Positions 15,480 to 24,754 of a stretch of 63,934 bases of DNA are shown here, piece by piece. How positions within the stretch are numbered: position 1 is the first letter of the stretch; each line of letters opens with the position of its first letter. The notes beneath the pieces were generated by a model that was not told the origin of the DNA, did not search any database, and saw nothing but the letters and a program-made list of their open reading frames with translations. The translations under genes and the position numbers were made by a program. This stretch comes from Planctomycetota bacterium (lineage in GTDB: Bacteria > Planctomycetota > UBA8108 > JACQVS01): contig JANQLS010000063.1 of the NCBI GenBank assembly GCA_028280485.1, forward strand, positions 1-63,934. Direction: 5' to 3'.

Positions 15480-17222
15480 ATGGATGAAAAGAGATTAGAA
15501 GAGTTACTCCGAAAAAACTCTCTCTCAGAACCTTCACCTGCAAGCGAGCGCGTGGTCGATCGAGTAACTCTGCGTCTGGCTCAAAGAAGAAAAAGGAAAA
15601 ATTGGATTCAACTCACTCTTTTAGCGAGTGCCGCCTGCGCGTTAATAACTGGACTTGCAATCTATTTAAACTCGAACCCTCTCCTTAACGACGATCAAAA
15701 ATCATTCTCACCCAGCCTCACTAAGAAAGAGGAAGCCCAAAAACCCCCAGGCAAGCCTCTTCCTCAACCCAAGAAATTCAATCAAGAAAAAGATCCCTCG
15801 TTGGATCCAGCTAACGTCTTTGTTGCATTCCTCACATCTGAAAACCCGACGGAGTTCAATCGAGATTATTTCAAGGTTAATTTCTTGAAGGGTGAACAAG
15901 ATTTAAAAACTCTTCTTAATACTCGCCTCAAAAAACATGAACTCAGCTTAGCTCTTCTAAATATCGCTCAACTCAACGATCAAGACCTCCATCGAGAACT
16001 TGTTCATCTAGCGACAAGTTCTCAACAAGCTTCACTTTCACGAGAAATTCTACACGCACTCTTACTCGATGCCTCTCCCAGTAGTTTAGCTCACAGCTCT
16101 CAAATTTTAGAGAACACAAATTTGGTGAGAAAACTGTTGAAGAGTAGTCGAACCCAGGGAAATTCCACCCAAAAAGAATTACTTAAAAAGTATCTCACGA
16201 ATCCTGAGATCCGCTCAGAATCGATTCGAGCTTATGCTCTTCTTTCTCTAACAAAAGCATCGCCGAGAAGAACTGAAGAATTGTTCTTTTCAGGACTCCA
16301 AGGAAGTTTGATCACGACCCAAGTCGAATCTGATTCGCTCAGACAGTTGCTGATAGAAACACAGAGATTCGACTCCAAAGCCTTAGCAAAATTCTTAAGC
16401 AGCATCTCGAGGAAACAAAACCGTAAATCATTGGCGAATCGTGGCTTCACCAAAGGTCAACGGAAATTGTTTTTGAATACCCTTGCCCAAGTTCGACCCA
16501 AAGGGACTTGGGAGTTCTTCAAAAACCAAATTCATCAATTTGGCCCTCAACCCGAGTACCTGGAAAGCTTAGCTCTCTTAGGTGACTCTAGAAGCATCCA
16601 GCTTTTACGCCCCTGGCTTGAACGACCCGATACCACTGGAAAACTCTGCATCGAAACGATTGGGAAAATTCCCACTCAGGAGGCTGTTGAGCTTCTCGTT
16701 CAGATCTTCACTCGCTGGCACCAGTTCCAACGTCTTCAACAGAGAAACCATAATCAATATCAACTCCACCAAAAAACTCAGCATCTCGCTCAAGTCTTAA
16801 ATGAACGAAAAACCGAAGTCTTCGAACTTCTCGAAACTCAGCTCAAGAAAAAGCCCAACGATTCTAAAACCATCGTGAGCTTGCTTTCTCTGTTCCCTCT
16901 CGAAGCTCCGCAAAAGTTAGCACAACGGGTCGGAAATTTTCCTCTTCGAACCCAAGCTACCATCATCAGAGAATTTCAAATCCTGAACAATCATTCGGCC
17001 CTGGAATCTTTAGTCCAACTATTGGCTGATCCAAACGTGAAGCGTTTAGCGCGAAACGCACTTATTTCTCTGGCCAGAGAAGATTTCGGATCGACTCCCG
17101 AAGCTTGGAAGCCTTGGCTTTCACAGCAAAAAGAGCGTGATAACAACCGAGCTTCTGATAAGAGCTCCATCGAGCTTTTTGCTCAAATTCACCCGACTCC
17201 CCTCGTATCCCATCCTCAATAA
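15480..17222 (+). CDS. Single-pass membrane HEAT-like protein, probable anti-sigma factor
   Basis: The protein is about 580 aa. An N-terminal cytoplasmic segment of 45 residues (DEKRLEELLRKNSL...) is followed by one membrane helix (about 43-63), a Pro/Lys-rich linker, and a long helical region with HEAT-like repeats (about 110-560). The position directly after an ECF sigma gene, with the sigma stop at 15474, and this topology are those of a transmembrane anti-sigma factor, but no zinc-binding ZAS motif is seen, so the role is inferred. ATG 15480 is chosen; GTG 15468 or TTG 15471 would overlap the sigma stop. The HEAT region would be on the outside and may be the sensor. Confidence 0.65.
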   Translation: MDEKRLEELLRKNSLSEPSPASERVVDRVTLRLAQRRKRKNWIQLTLLASAACALITGLAIYLNSNPLLNDDQKSFSPSLTKKEEAQKPPGKPLPQPKKFNQEKDPSLDPANVFVAFLTSENPTEFNRDYFKVNFLKGEQDLKTLLNTRLKKHELSLALLNIAQLNDQDLHRELVHLATSSQQASLSREILHALLLDASPSSLAHSSQILENTNLVRKLLKSSRTQGNSTQKELLKKYLTNPEIRSESIRAYALLSLTKASPRRTEELFFSGLQGSLITTQVESDSLRQLLIETQRFDSKALAKFLSSISRKQNRKSLANRGFTKGQRKLFLNTLAQVRPKGTWEFFKNQIHQFGPQPEYLESLALLGDSRSIQLLRPWLERPDTTGKLCIETIGKIPTQEAVELLVQIFTRWHQFQRLQQRNHNQYQLHQKTQHLAQVLNERKTEVFELLETQLKKKPNDSKTIVSLLSLFPLEAPQKLAQRVGNFPLRTQATIIREFQILNNHSALESLVQLLADPNVKRLARNALISLAREDFGSTPEAWKPWLSQQKERDNNRASDKSSIELFAQIHPTPLVSHPQ

Positions 17223-17239
17223 TATAAAAGAGACCTACC

Positions 17240-19297
17240 ATGAAAAATTTCCGTACCTGCCTCCTCCTCGGCTTAGCCTTGAGCCTGCCTCACCTCACCT
17301 GGGGTGAAGGCCTCGTACTCAAAGATAACAACGTTCGTAAAACTTACGATCTGTCCAATATCTCTCGAGGGGATTACAACGAATACAAAGAATTGTTACT
17401 GACTTGGCCTTTAAAAATTCGTTCTAGCAAAGAAGATGAACAACGCCGGCAAGAGTTCAAACCCTTTCAACCGATGCGATCTTTTGTGCGAACCGGGGAA
17501 CTGAGTGACGACCTTTTCCTTCCCGGGGAAATCACCAACCTGAGTTACTTCGGTTTCATGGTTCACGAAAATGATGAAGAGCACAATCCTCGTATATATA
17601 TCGATGACATTAGCGGACCCGAGTTTGATCGTGATACCTTCATCGAACGGTACCCTGAGTTCTTCGATCCTGGAATGCAATCTCACTTTAAGCACTTAGG
17701 GGATGGCGTCTACGAAGTCACTAGCTCTCAAGATTTTCATAAGCGCTTTGAAGCTGCCACCTCCTCCCTCAACAGTTTTTGTAAGACAAAAGTTCGCTTA
17801 GAGTGCATTCTCACCCATCCCTCAGCTCTCCAATCGATTCATCCCGGCTGGCAACAAGGAAACAGAATCCTTTCAGAAGACACCTTTTTGCAGCTATTGA
17901 GCGATCGTCGATCTCAATTGATGATCGTCGAGGGGCGAATCGGGCAACGACTTTCGGCTTCTCATATTGATGATCAAGTTTTCATCAGTTCCCAAGAAGT
18001 AAATCAAACGGGAGTCATCCCCGTCTCCATTCCCGTTAGTGATAAAATCTCACTCGGCACTCGACTCTTAACTCAAATCCATTCCATTCCCCACCAAAAC
18101 CATCTCTGGATCGATTTAGGCATCAGCGAGATTCGACAGAAGGGAGAGCTAAAATCCTCTAAAGCAGAAGAATGGAACATTCAGCTTCCCACTCTCCAAG
18201 ACTCATTTCTCTCTTCGAGTTTCATTCTGCCTGACAACTCTAAACAAGCACTGATCGTAGCCCATACTGATGACCATGATGGGGCCTTGGTCATCGTTAG
18301 AGCTCACCGCTTAGGAAGCCCTGAGTCGCTTTACTCAGAACATATCCTTTCAGAGAATAAGTATTTTAAGTTCCACGATATTAAGTGGCTCATCGGTTTT
18401 AATCCTGATCGCCCTTTGGTTGATGGTCAAAGCTGGATCACCGGAACTTCCTCCATCACTTCCAAGAATCTTCAACTTGAAGACAATGACATCGAAGACT
18501 CATTGCCCGTCTTTTTCGAATCGGAAAAAATCCCTCCATCAGCTCGATGGATCTTTTTTCCTCAACGAACAAGCACTCAACAAGCAGGAAGTAGTCTTCT
18601 TGGTTTAGTCACCACCAAAGATCACCACGATCGTCTCACCGAAAAAATCAACGCAAGGATCAAACGACAAACTCAAAGTTACATCATTGAGTTTGAGCAA
18701 ATTCAAGGCCCGCGGTCCATCTTGTCAGCAGCCTTGAGAAGCCGCCTCCCCAACTCTTCAGAGCTTAAGAAGGATTGGAAAGAGGCGCTCAAGAATGCAA
18801 AAACAACCACCTACCAACGAGGAATCACCGGTATTGTGGATACCCCTCAAATCATTCGCCTGTCAGAGATGACGACTTATGTGTCCAACGTTCTCGTCGT
18901 AAGCGGAGGAACCGGATTTGCGATTTTAGATACCATCACCCCCATTCTTAGCACAGTGGGAGATGGTACGGAGCTGAGTTTCTTGGTTAAGCCCACCTCG
19001 GAAGAAGGCTATTACCAAGTGAACCTCAATGGGGGTCAAGTGGACGTAGAAAATTGGACGAAAAGTTCCCTGACCATTCCGCTTTACCGCCAACAGGAAA
19101 GCAAAGCCTCAAAATCGGCTATCCACACCACGACAACCCAATCTATTCCGGTCGTCTTACCGAAGCAAAGAACTCAAAACTGGAGTTTTGACCAAAAACT
19201 AAAGGCTGATGTCCCCATTTTGATTCGAGCCAACGCTATTCCTAACACCGATCAGGCGAACCTCTTAGTGATAAAAATTCGCCCAACCACGTTCTGA
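17240..19297 (+). CDS. Secreted protein of unknown function, possibly secretin-related
   Basis: The protein is 685 aa with a signal peptide (about 1-22). I do not recognise a named family. The C-terminal 160 residues (GIVDTPQIIRLSEMTTYVSN, then GTGFAILDTITPILSTVGDG, then a strand-rich end) follow the order of a secretin beta-domain: mature-edge strand, 'P-x-L' strand, 'G-T-x-L-x-x-x-P' strand. A similar but weaker pattern appears around residues 215-320, suggesting a duplication. This is pattern reading only. It lies 17 bp after the HEAT-like membrane gene, with an AAAGAGA Shine-Dalgarno, so it belongs to the sigma operon. A terminator follows at 19361. Confidence 0.55.
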   Translation: MKNFRTCLLLGLALSLPHLTWGEGLVLKDNNVRKTYDLSNISRGDYNEYKELLLTWPLKIRSSKEDEQRRQEFKPFQPMRSFVRTGELSDDLFLPGEITNLSYFGFMVHENDEEHNPRIYIDDISGPEFDRDTFIERYPEFFDPGMQSHFKHLGDGVYEVTSSQDFHKRFEAATSSLNSFCKTKVRLECILTHPSALQSIHPGWQQGNRILSEDTFLQLLSDRRSQLMIVEGRIGQRLSASHIDDQVFISSQEVNQTGVIPVSIPVSDKISLGTRLLTQIHSIPHQNHLWIDLGISEIRQKGELKSSKAEEWNIQLPTLQDSFLSSSFILPDNSKQALIVAHTDDHDGALVIVRAHRLGSPESLYSEHILSENKYFKFHDIKWLIGFNPDRPLVDGQSWITGTSSITSKNLQLEDNDIEDSLPVFFESEKIPPSARWIFFPQRTSTQQAGSSLLGLVTTKDHHDRLTEKINARIKRQTQSYIIEFEQIQGPRSILSAALRSRLPNSSELKKDWKEALKNAKTTTYQRGITGIVDTPQIIRLSEMTTYVSNVLVVSGGTGFAILDTITPILSTVGDGTELSFLVKPTSEEGYYQVNLNGGQVDVENWTKSSLTIPLYRQQESKASKSAIHTTTTQSIPVVLPKQRTQNWSFDQKLKADVPILIRANAIPNTDQANLLVIKIRPTTF

Positions 19298-19360
19298 GTT
19301 CAATCTCCCTCTTGGCAAGTTTCCTGAACTCGGTAATATAGTGAGAGACACTGAATTCAA

Positions 19361-19392
19361 CTCCCCGGGATTTCGATCTCGGGGAGCTTTAT
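19361..19392 (+). terminator. Intrinsic terminator of the sigma operon
   Basis: CTCCCCGGGAT pairs with ATCTCGGGGAG (11-bp stem, one G-T pair) around a TTCG tetraloop at 19361-19386, followed by CTTTATTT. It ends the sigma/HEAT/secreted-protein unit and separates it from the EfpL gene, which starts at 19424. Confidence 0.8.
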
Positions 19393-19423
19393 TTCTCTAA
19401 ACTTAAAAAGGAAACTGAAATCC

Positions 19424-19999
19424 ATGGCCTCACCGGGAGATCTCAAACGCGGCCTCATCATCGAACTCGACGGAGCCCCCTGTGTCGTTGAAAAGTTAGA
19501 AATTCAAACTCCATCGGCCAGAGGTGGTAACCAGTTGTGGAAGATCCGGGCTCGTAACCTTAAAACCAAGGGAAAAGTCGATAAGGTCTTCAGAAGTGGA
19601 GACAGTATCGTCGAACCGCATTTTGAGAAACGACAGGTTCAATATCTTTATGGCGATGGTACTCATCACCATTTCATGGACCTTCAAGATTACGATCAAT
19701 TCCCTCTCAGCCAAGAGATGCTCGAAGACGAGAGTCAGTATCTGATTGAGAATATGGAAGGCATCTCAGCCCTCATCTTTGAAGAGGAAGTCATCGGAAT
19801 TGAACTTCCCCTTGTTTTAGATCTCAAGATCACCGAGTGTGATCCCACCGTTAAAGGGAACTCCGCAACCGGAAGAACTAAACGAGCCGTTTTAGAAAGT
19901 GGCCTCGTTCTTCAAGTCCCCGAACATTTAGATCAAGGGGATACCATTCGAGTAGATACGACGACAGGGAAGTTTATTTCGCGGGTTTCGAAGGGATAA
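19424..19999 (+). CDS. EfpL-type (YeiP) elongation factor P-like protein
   Basis: The protein is 191 aa with the three-domain EF-P layout: KOW-like N domain (about 1-65), OB domain 2 (about 66-128) with the YGDGTHHHFMD strand, and OB domain 3 with the C-terminal signature ITECDPTVKGNSATGRTKRA. The tip of the first-domain loop reads TPSARGGNQLWK. Canonical EF-P has a modified Lys or Arg in a PGKGQAF-like loop; an SARG tip is the form seen in EfpL/YeiP. It should bind stalled ribosomes and rescue difficult (polyproline-like) sequences. A possible Shine-Dalgarno AAGGAAA lies about 11 bases before ATG 19424. Confidence 0.87.
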   Translation: MASPGDLKRGLIIELDGAPCVVEKLEIQTPSARGGNQLWKIRARNLKTKGKVDKVFRSGDSIVEPHFEKRQVQYLYGDGTHHHFMDLQDYDQFPLSQEMLEDESQYLIENMEGISALIFEEEVIGIELPLVLDLKITECDPTVKGNSATGRTKRAVLESGLVLQVPEHLDQGDTIRVDTTTGKFISRVSKG

Positions 20000-20029
20000 A
20001 TTTGAAACATTCAATGTTTGGAAGACGCC

Positions 20030-20096
20030 CGTAGCCGAACTTGTAAAAGTTTGGATGGAAACGATTACTGGCCAAATTTTTACAAATTCGGCTACG
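20030..20096. repeat. Inverted pair of GTAG-headed REP elements (BIME)
   Basis: Arms 20030-20054 and 20072-20096 match at 23 of 25 positions when inverted. Each arm is itself a REP: GTAG then CCGAACTT-GTAA-AAGTTTGG on the left, and on the minus strand GTAG then CCGAATTT-GTAA-AAATTTGG. The two differences are the same position on both sides of the small stem, so pairing has been kept. Confidence 0.75.
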
Positions 20097-20107
20097 ATTT
20101 ATGAAAT

Positions 20108-20148
20108 AAAAAAAGAGCGCAGTGCGAATCGCACTGCGCTCTTTTTTT
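20108..20148. terminator. Bidirectional intrinsic terminator
   Basis: A perfect 12-bp stem, GAGCGCAGTGCG-AAT-CGCACTGCGCTC, flanked by an A-run on the left and seven Ts on the right. It can end transcription of the EfpL gene (plus) and, from the other side, of the minus-strand dockerin gene at 20342. Confidence 0.88.
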
Positions 20149-20170
20149 GCTGTACCGGCTCACGATTTTA

Positions 20171-20341
20171 GTAGTAGGCTCGCTCCGCGAGTCGTACGAG
20201 GCAAAAAAGTTGTTCTTGCAAAAACAACCTGAAGAACTCAATCACTTGGCTCGTGAGTAAGGCTTTCTTAAAAAAACCAATCCATTATAGGAAGTAAAGT
20301 AACACGACTCGCGGAGCGAGCCTGCTACTAGAGCCGACTAC
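20171..20341. repeat. REP elements behind the FG-GAP/dockerin gene
   Basis: A plus-sense element at 20171-20199 reads GTAGTAGG + CTCGC-TCC-GCGAG and then TCGTACGA. A minus-sense copy lies at 20303-20329. A truncated minus-sense fragment GTAGTCGGCTC (20331-20341) touches the TAA stop of the gene at 20342 with no gap. The 100 bp between the copies shows no gene. Confidence 0.75.
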
Positions 20342-23300
20342 TTATACCTCTGGAGTCTCACAGCTTAAGGCAGAGTCTTGTAGCTCTGCTCCACCCATGA
20401 AGAGGTAGTTGAGCATGTAGACTGCGTCAGAGATATCGAGTACCTGATCCGAGTTTACATCTCCGGCTCCGTAACAAGGAATGGGAGTTCCTTTGTAGAG
20501 ATAGAGCAAGGAAACGATGACATCCGAGAGATTAACGGATCCCGACATATCGACATCACCCGCAAAGATTGCATTCGTTTTTCCGGGAGTCGGTTTTGAG
20601 ATCTTCCAATCTCCCCAACAACCGGTACGAGCGTAAGAAGTGTCAGGATCGAGTTTGCCATAGTCGACGATATCTAGAATCGAGTGAGCTCCATTCCCCA
20701 TAGCTCTCGCCAATACGATCTGACGACCGGTATCAGGGAGGGTGAAACCGGAGTGAAGAGGACCTTGTTCCCGATCGTTATCACAGTAGACAACTAGGAA
20801 TTCGCCTGGAGCCAATTGCTTATTTCTTGGCAACGGCATCCAACGGTCACTCGAGGGGAAACCGTCCCCTAAGAGGACTCCATCGAGAGAGATGGCGCGG
20901 TCACCGCAATTTCGAATTTCAACCCAATCGGGAGTTCCTCCCAACTCGTCACGAAGACCTTCTTCGTTCTTAGCCACGACTTCAGAAATTTGAAGCGTAG
21001 AATCTCCTTCATGCATGGCGAGGGTATAAAACCCAACATTTCCCGTTAGGGTAGAAGGAGCCGCCGGGTTGGGGAAAGTCGTGAGGTTATCACTCAAGTC
21101 TTGAACGGCCAGTTGATAGCGAATGGAAGCGCCTTCAGGCAAGCCTTCTTCGATGACCCCTGAGAACAAACCATCCTGCATTTCACCATCCCCGTGGAGA
21201 CCATCGTCATAGAGGATAACGCGCTTTAGTTCATCATCGGGAATATCCATACGTTGATAAACGACAGTGACATTCACGATACCTTCATCGTCAGAACCTT
21301 CTCCGAAAAGTCGAATGGGTTCGTTCGGAGCTGGAATCTCGAGGAAATCCACCCCGGTGACCGCAGACTGAATACGAGTCAATCGAAAACGAGGAGGAAC
21401 AGGGCCATTGTCGATATTTTCTCGACCCGGGCTGGGGAAGTTGTTGAACGCGAAACCTCGGGCTCCGTCGTTAAAGCGAGCGTAGGAGATGTTGGGCTCT
21501 TGAGGACCGAACGGCACTCTATCTCGTTCCCGGCCTTGAGCATCGAAGAGATGGAGAAGTCCACCGCGTCCCGGTAAACGGAAGCCTGTGTGGAATTCAT
21601 CTCTTAAAGTTTTCGCTAAGACGACGACTTGGTAACCACCCGGTTCGATGATCGATCCGGCGGGGAATTTATATTCTCTCGTCGGATTACCTTCAGGATT
21701 GTAAATCTTCATACGAGTGAGAATCCATCCACTCATATCGACAGCTTCAGAAGCCCCGTTGTAGATTTCAACCCAGTCGGGACGTCGGCCCAATGAATTG
21801 GGTAAGGTATAGCGATTGTTGATCGCGAGCAGTTCATTGATAACGGGACCCGGCTCAGAAACTCGTTCACCCTTTGAAGGAATAGGAGCGATGTCTCCTG
21901 ATCGAGTACTCAATGCTGTCCAAAGGACCGCACCGGAACCTACAAGGTCAGCGAAGCCGTCTCCATCGAGATCACCCGAAGCTAACAGGCGACCTGAAGG
22001 AACGTCGACACTGAGCGCCGGAACCATCTTCCCGCCTTCATCCGCGGTTAAAACTACGATACAGGAAAGAATCTGACAGGCGACCGCCATATCATTGATG
22101 CCGTTGCCATCAAAATCAGCCGAGACCAGACTTGAAGCGGGGAACTCTGTACCAGGGAGTGCTTGGGTGGAACGAATAAACTGCATTCCAGTGTGCCCCA
22201 AGTAAACCATCACCCCGTCCCCTGATCCCAAGATCAGGTCCGGATCATCATCGGCATTGATATCCATGATCCTTAAGGTTTGAGTTCCGAACTTCCCTTT
22301 ACTCGGAGTTGGGTAAAGAGTGATATCGAGTTCTTTTTCGTCGAGGAGACCCGACACATTGGTAACGACATTCACATCCCCCGTGTAGGAAGCACAAGCG
22401 ACATCGATGTCTCCATCGTTATCAAAATCTGCCGCTGATAATCCACGGGGCTCGTAGAGGAATCGATGCACGTTGGTAAATTCAAAAGTGCCATCGCCAT
22501 TACCTCGGAAGAAGCCGATTCGACAATCAAAGAAACCGGTAACGATATCGACGTTTCCATCTTGATCAAAGTCAGCGACGTCGACACCAAACATTCTTCC
22601 CCCGACTTCGGCCGGGATGTTGACTTGACGTTGTTCGCTAAATTCACCCTCGGCTGAAGCAAATCGAATGGTGACCGTTCCTTGGGAAATACCTGATCGA
22701 CCCAAAGTAGCCACGACGAGATCCTTGATCCCATCGTTATTCACATCGACGAGCTTTTGACCATTGGGCAAAGTTCCCATTGGATAGTAAACAGGTTCTC
22801 TGAGCGCTCCTCCTTCTTCAGCGTATCGCACACTGAAATCGCTGGAGGAACGGTGAACCTGAATCACATCGTCTCGACCGTCATCATTGACATCAGAAAC
22901 GATGAGGTCAGCGACTTCACCATCGACGGGGTAGATAAGGCTTGAGCCTCCCAAACCCGCCTTGCCGGGAAGACCCGAGGCGATGCTGACGTCAGAAGAA
23001 ACTCTATTGATAACGGCAAAATCCGTGTTGCCGTCAGAGTTGAAATCAGATTGAACGATTTGACGTGGACTTCTTCCAACAGGCAATTCGGTTGAAGGAA
23101 TTAAAAAACCACCTTCATTTTGGTAAACCAAAACGAGATCTAAACAGCGAACGACGACGACCATGTCGTTCCAGCCATCTTTATCCAAATCGATAATTGC
23201 GATATCCCGAGGTCCACCCGGAATCGCCATTTCGAGCTTTGGATCAATTTTGAATTTCCCATCGATGACACTGGGGTCTTCCAACTCATGGACATTGACG

Positions 23301-24172
23301 ACACCATGGTCCCTCGAAACCATGACCAAATCGGGTTTACCCGAATCGGCGGGAGTGGAAATCGGAGCCATCTCTAAACCGTAGACCCAACGATCGATGA
23401 AAATACCGTGCTCATGCTTGAGGAGGTTTTCTTCATTCGGCTTGAATGTCATCAAACCGCGATCGTAAGCATGGGTCGCGATTAATGAATCGCGAGTTTC
23501 CCCGGGAGCCCTGAATGTCACCATCGAATAAACGGGACGAGTTCCTGAGGCCCATTGAGGTCGAAGCTCAGACATCGCACCGACTTCGTTGAAAGTCCCT
23601 TCCCCATCGCCTTTGTACTGCACGATTCCTCGTGAAGAACCGGCAACGAGAAGATCTCGTTTACCATCCCCATCGAAATCACCCGTTTCTAAATCACGAG
23701 CAAACTGAAAAGTTCTTAGAGCCTTAGGCTCTTCAAAACTTCCATTTCCATCATTGAGGTAAATAAAAGTTTTAGAATCCATGGGAGCAGCAACTGCAAT
23801 ATCGATGGCTTCATCTCCATTGAAGTCATCACTGACGATACCGCGGAGTGTGGCTGCACCGGGTTTCAGGTGTAGAGCTTGATCCCATTGTCCCCCACCG
23901 TGGTTGTAAAGTAGGGTGACGGTTCCATCCAGGTTCGTGATGGCGAGGTCGGATTCTCCGTTTCCATCGAAATCGGCAGTGGTGATCCCTTTGGGACCTT
24001 CACGCCCTTCTCTCCAGGTGGAGGTCACTTCGGGGTCACCTACATCCAATCGGCGACCGAGCCCTTCCAGGTTTTTAAACAATTGAGCTGAAACGGTATC
24101 TGGAATGAGGAACATTCCAACGACTAAGAGACAAAAGGGTATTCTAAGAAGACATGCTTTGAGCTGACTCAT
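20342..24172 (-). CDS. Secreted FG-GAP/VCBS beta-propeller, lamin-tail and dockerin protein
   Basis: The protein is 1276 aa. It has a signal peptide (1-30, ending DTVSAQ), about 15 FG-GAP/VCBS repeats with DxDGDGxxD calcium loops (about 40-770), a lamin-tail domain (about 775-915, INELLAINNR...DWVEIYN), a CotH-associated Ig-like region (about 930-1050), a second lamin-tail domain (about 1059-1180, ISEVVAKNEEG...DWVEIRN), and a C-terminal dockerin-like pair of Ca loops (about 1201-1276, GDVDMSGSVNLSDV and GDVNSDQVLDISDAV). It is probably an extracellular adhesive or scaffold protein. ATG 24172 is chosen over TTG 24193; GGGGAAGGG lies upstream and the signal peptide starts there. Confidence 0.87.
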   Translation of the reverse strand: MSQLKACLLRIPFCLLVVGMFLIPDTVSAQLFKNLEGLGRRLDVGDPEVTSTWREGREGPKGITTADFDGNGESDLAITNLDGTVTLLYNHGGGQWDQALHLKPGAATLRGIVSDDFNGDEAIDIAVAAPMDSKTFIYLNDGNGSFEEPKALRTFQFARDLETGDFDGDGKRDLLVAGSSRGIVQYKGDGEGTFNEVGAMSELRPQWASGTRPVYSMVTFRAPGETRDSLIATHAYDRGLMTFKPNEENLLKHEHGIFIDRWVYGLEMAPISTPADSGKPDLVMVSRDHGVVNVHELEDPSVIDGKFKIDPKLEMAIPGGPRDIAIIDLDKDGWNDMVVVVRCLDLVLVYQNEGGFLIPSTELPVGRSPRQIVQSDFNSDGNTDFAVINRVSSDVSIASGLPGKAGLGGSSLIYPVDGEVADLIVSDVNDDGRDDVIQVHRSSSDFSVRYAEEGGALREPVYYPMGTLPNGQKLVDVNNDGIKDLVVATLGRSGISQGTVTIRFASAEGEFSEQRQVNIPAEVGGRMFGVDVADFDQDGNVDIVTGFFDCRIGFFRGNGDGTFEFTNVHRFLYEPRGLSAADFDNDGDIDVACASYTGDVNVVTNVSGLLDEKELDITLYPTPSKGKFGTQTLRIMDINADDDPDLILGSGDGVMVYLGHTGMQFIRSTQALPGTEFPASSLVSADFDGNGINDMAVACQILSCIVVLTADEGGKMVPALSVDVPSGRLLASGDLDGDGFADLVGSGAVLWTALSTRSGDIAPIPSKGERVSEPGPVINELLAINNRYTLPNSLGRRPDWVEIYNGASEAVDMSGWILTRMKIYNPEGNPTREYKFPAGSIIEPGGYQVVVLAKTLRDEFHTGFRLPGRGGLLHLFDAQGRERDRVPFGPQEPNISYARFNDGARGFAFNNFPSPGRENIDNGPVPPRFRLTRIQSAVTGVDFLEIPAPNEPIRLFGEGSDDEGIVNVTVVYQRMDIPDDELKRVILYDDGLHGDGEMQDGLFSGVIEEGLPEGASIRYQLAVQDLSDNLTTFPNPAAPSTLTGNVGFYTLAMHEGDSTLQISEVVAKNEEGLRDELGGTPDWVEIRNCGDRAISLDGVLLGDGFPSSDRWMPLPRNKQLAPGEFLVVYCDNDREQGPLHSGFTLPDTGRQIVLARAMGNGAHSILDIVDYGKLDPDTSYARTGCWGDWKISKPTPGKTNAIFAGDVDMSGSVNLSDVIVSLLYLYKGTPIPCYGAGDVNSDQVLDISDAVYMLNYLFMGGAELQDSALSCETPEV

Positions 24173-24510
24173 AAATCCCTTCCCCCGATTCAAATGTGGT
24201 GACTGATACCTGGAGCTCTCGAAGTATCAAATTTAAATGATGAATTAGAGCAATTGTGCTCAAACGCGCGCCCACCCCGTAGTAAGTAAAGGACTCACCC
24301 AAAAAACCTACAGGAGGTTGGTAAGAGACTAAAAGGCATAAAATATAGAGACCGCTTAAATTGTGTGCGGAGTTCAGAAACTTTAAAAGAACAAAACCTA
24401 GTAATGCAGGAATTTTAAAGAAGTCTTAACCTCCCGCTTCTTTGAAGAGCAAAGCAGGATGCTTTAAAAGTAAGCAATTCAAGAGGGTTTAGGAGATTGG
24501 GATAAACCTA
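24173..24510. other. Gene-free region upstream of the FG-GAP protein
   Basis: About 340 bp before a BIME. No coding frame, hairpin or operator stands out. It should contain the promoter of the FG-GAP/dockerin gene. The sequence is AT-rich with several A-runs. Confidence 0.35.
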
Positions 24511-24618
24511 CTGTAGCGCCTGGGCTTGCCCCAGGCCTAAACCTGAAAGCACAACTTGATTTTGAAATCTCAGTTCCGTAATTTTGGGAATGGCCACCCA
24601 CAAGGGGTGGCGCTACAG
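24511..24618. repeat. BIME-like composite repeat, divergent copy 4
   Basis: A 108-bp unit bounded by CTGTAG and CTACAG. The left hairpin is GTAG + CGCCTGGGC-TT-GCCCCAGGC. The right one, read on the minus strand, is GTAG + CGCCACCC-CTTGT-GGGTGGCC. The core CCCACAAGGG and the ends match copies 1-3, while both stems differ and still pair. Confidence 0.7.
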
Positions 24619-24660
24619 ACGGGATTTCATTTTGAATTTCAACATGATCCCTGAACAAAG

Positions 24661-24699
24661 AAAAAGCCGTTGAGGAACATCGTTCCTCAACGGCTTTTT
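24661..24699. terminator. Intrinsic terminator of the duplicated dockerin gene
   Basis: GCCGTTGAGGAAC pairs perfectly with GTTCCTCAACGGC around ATC, with five As before and five Ts after. It is symmetric and lies 56 bp past the stop of the minus-strand gene at 24755. Confidence 0.87.
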
Positions 24700-24754
24700 A
24701 ATTGTGAATCATTCGCTTTACGAAAAGATCAAAACATCTCTTCGTCACAATGAA

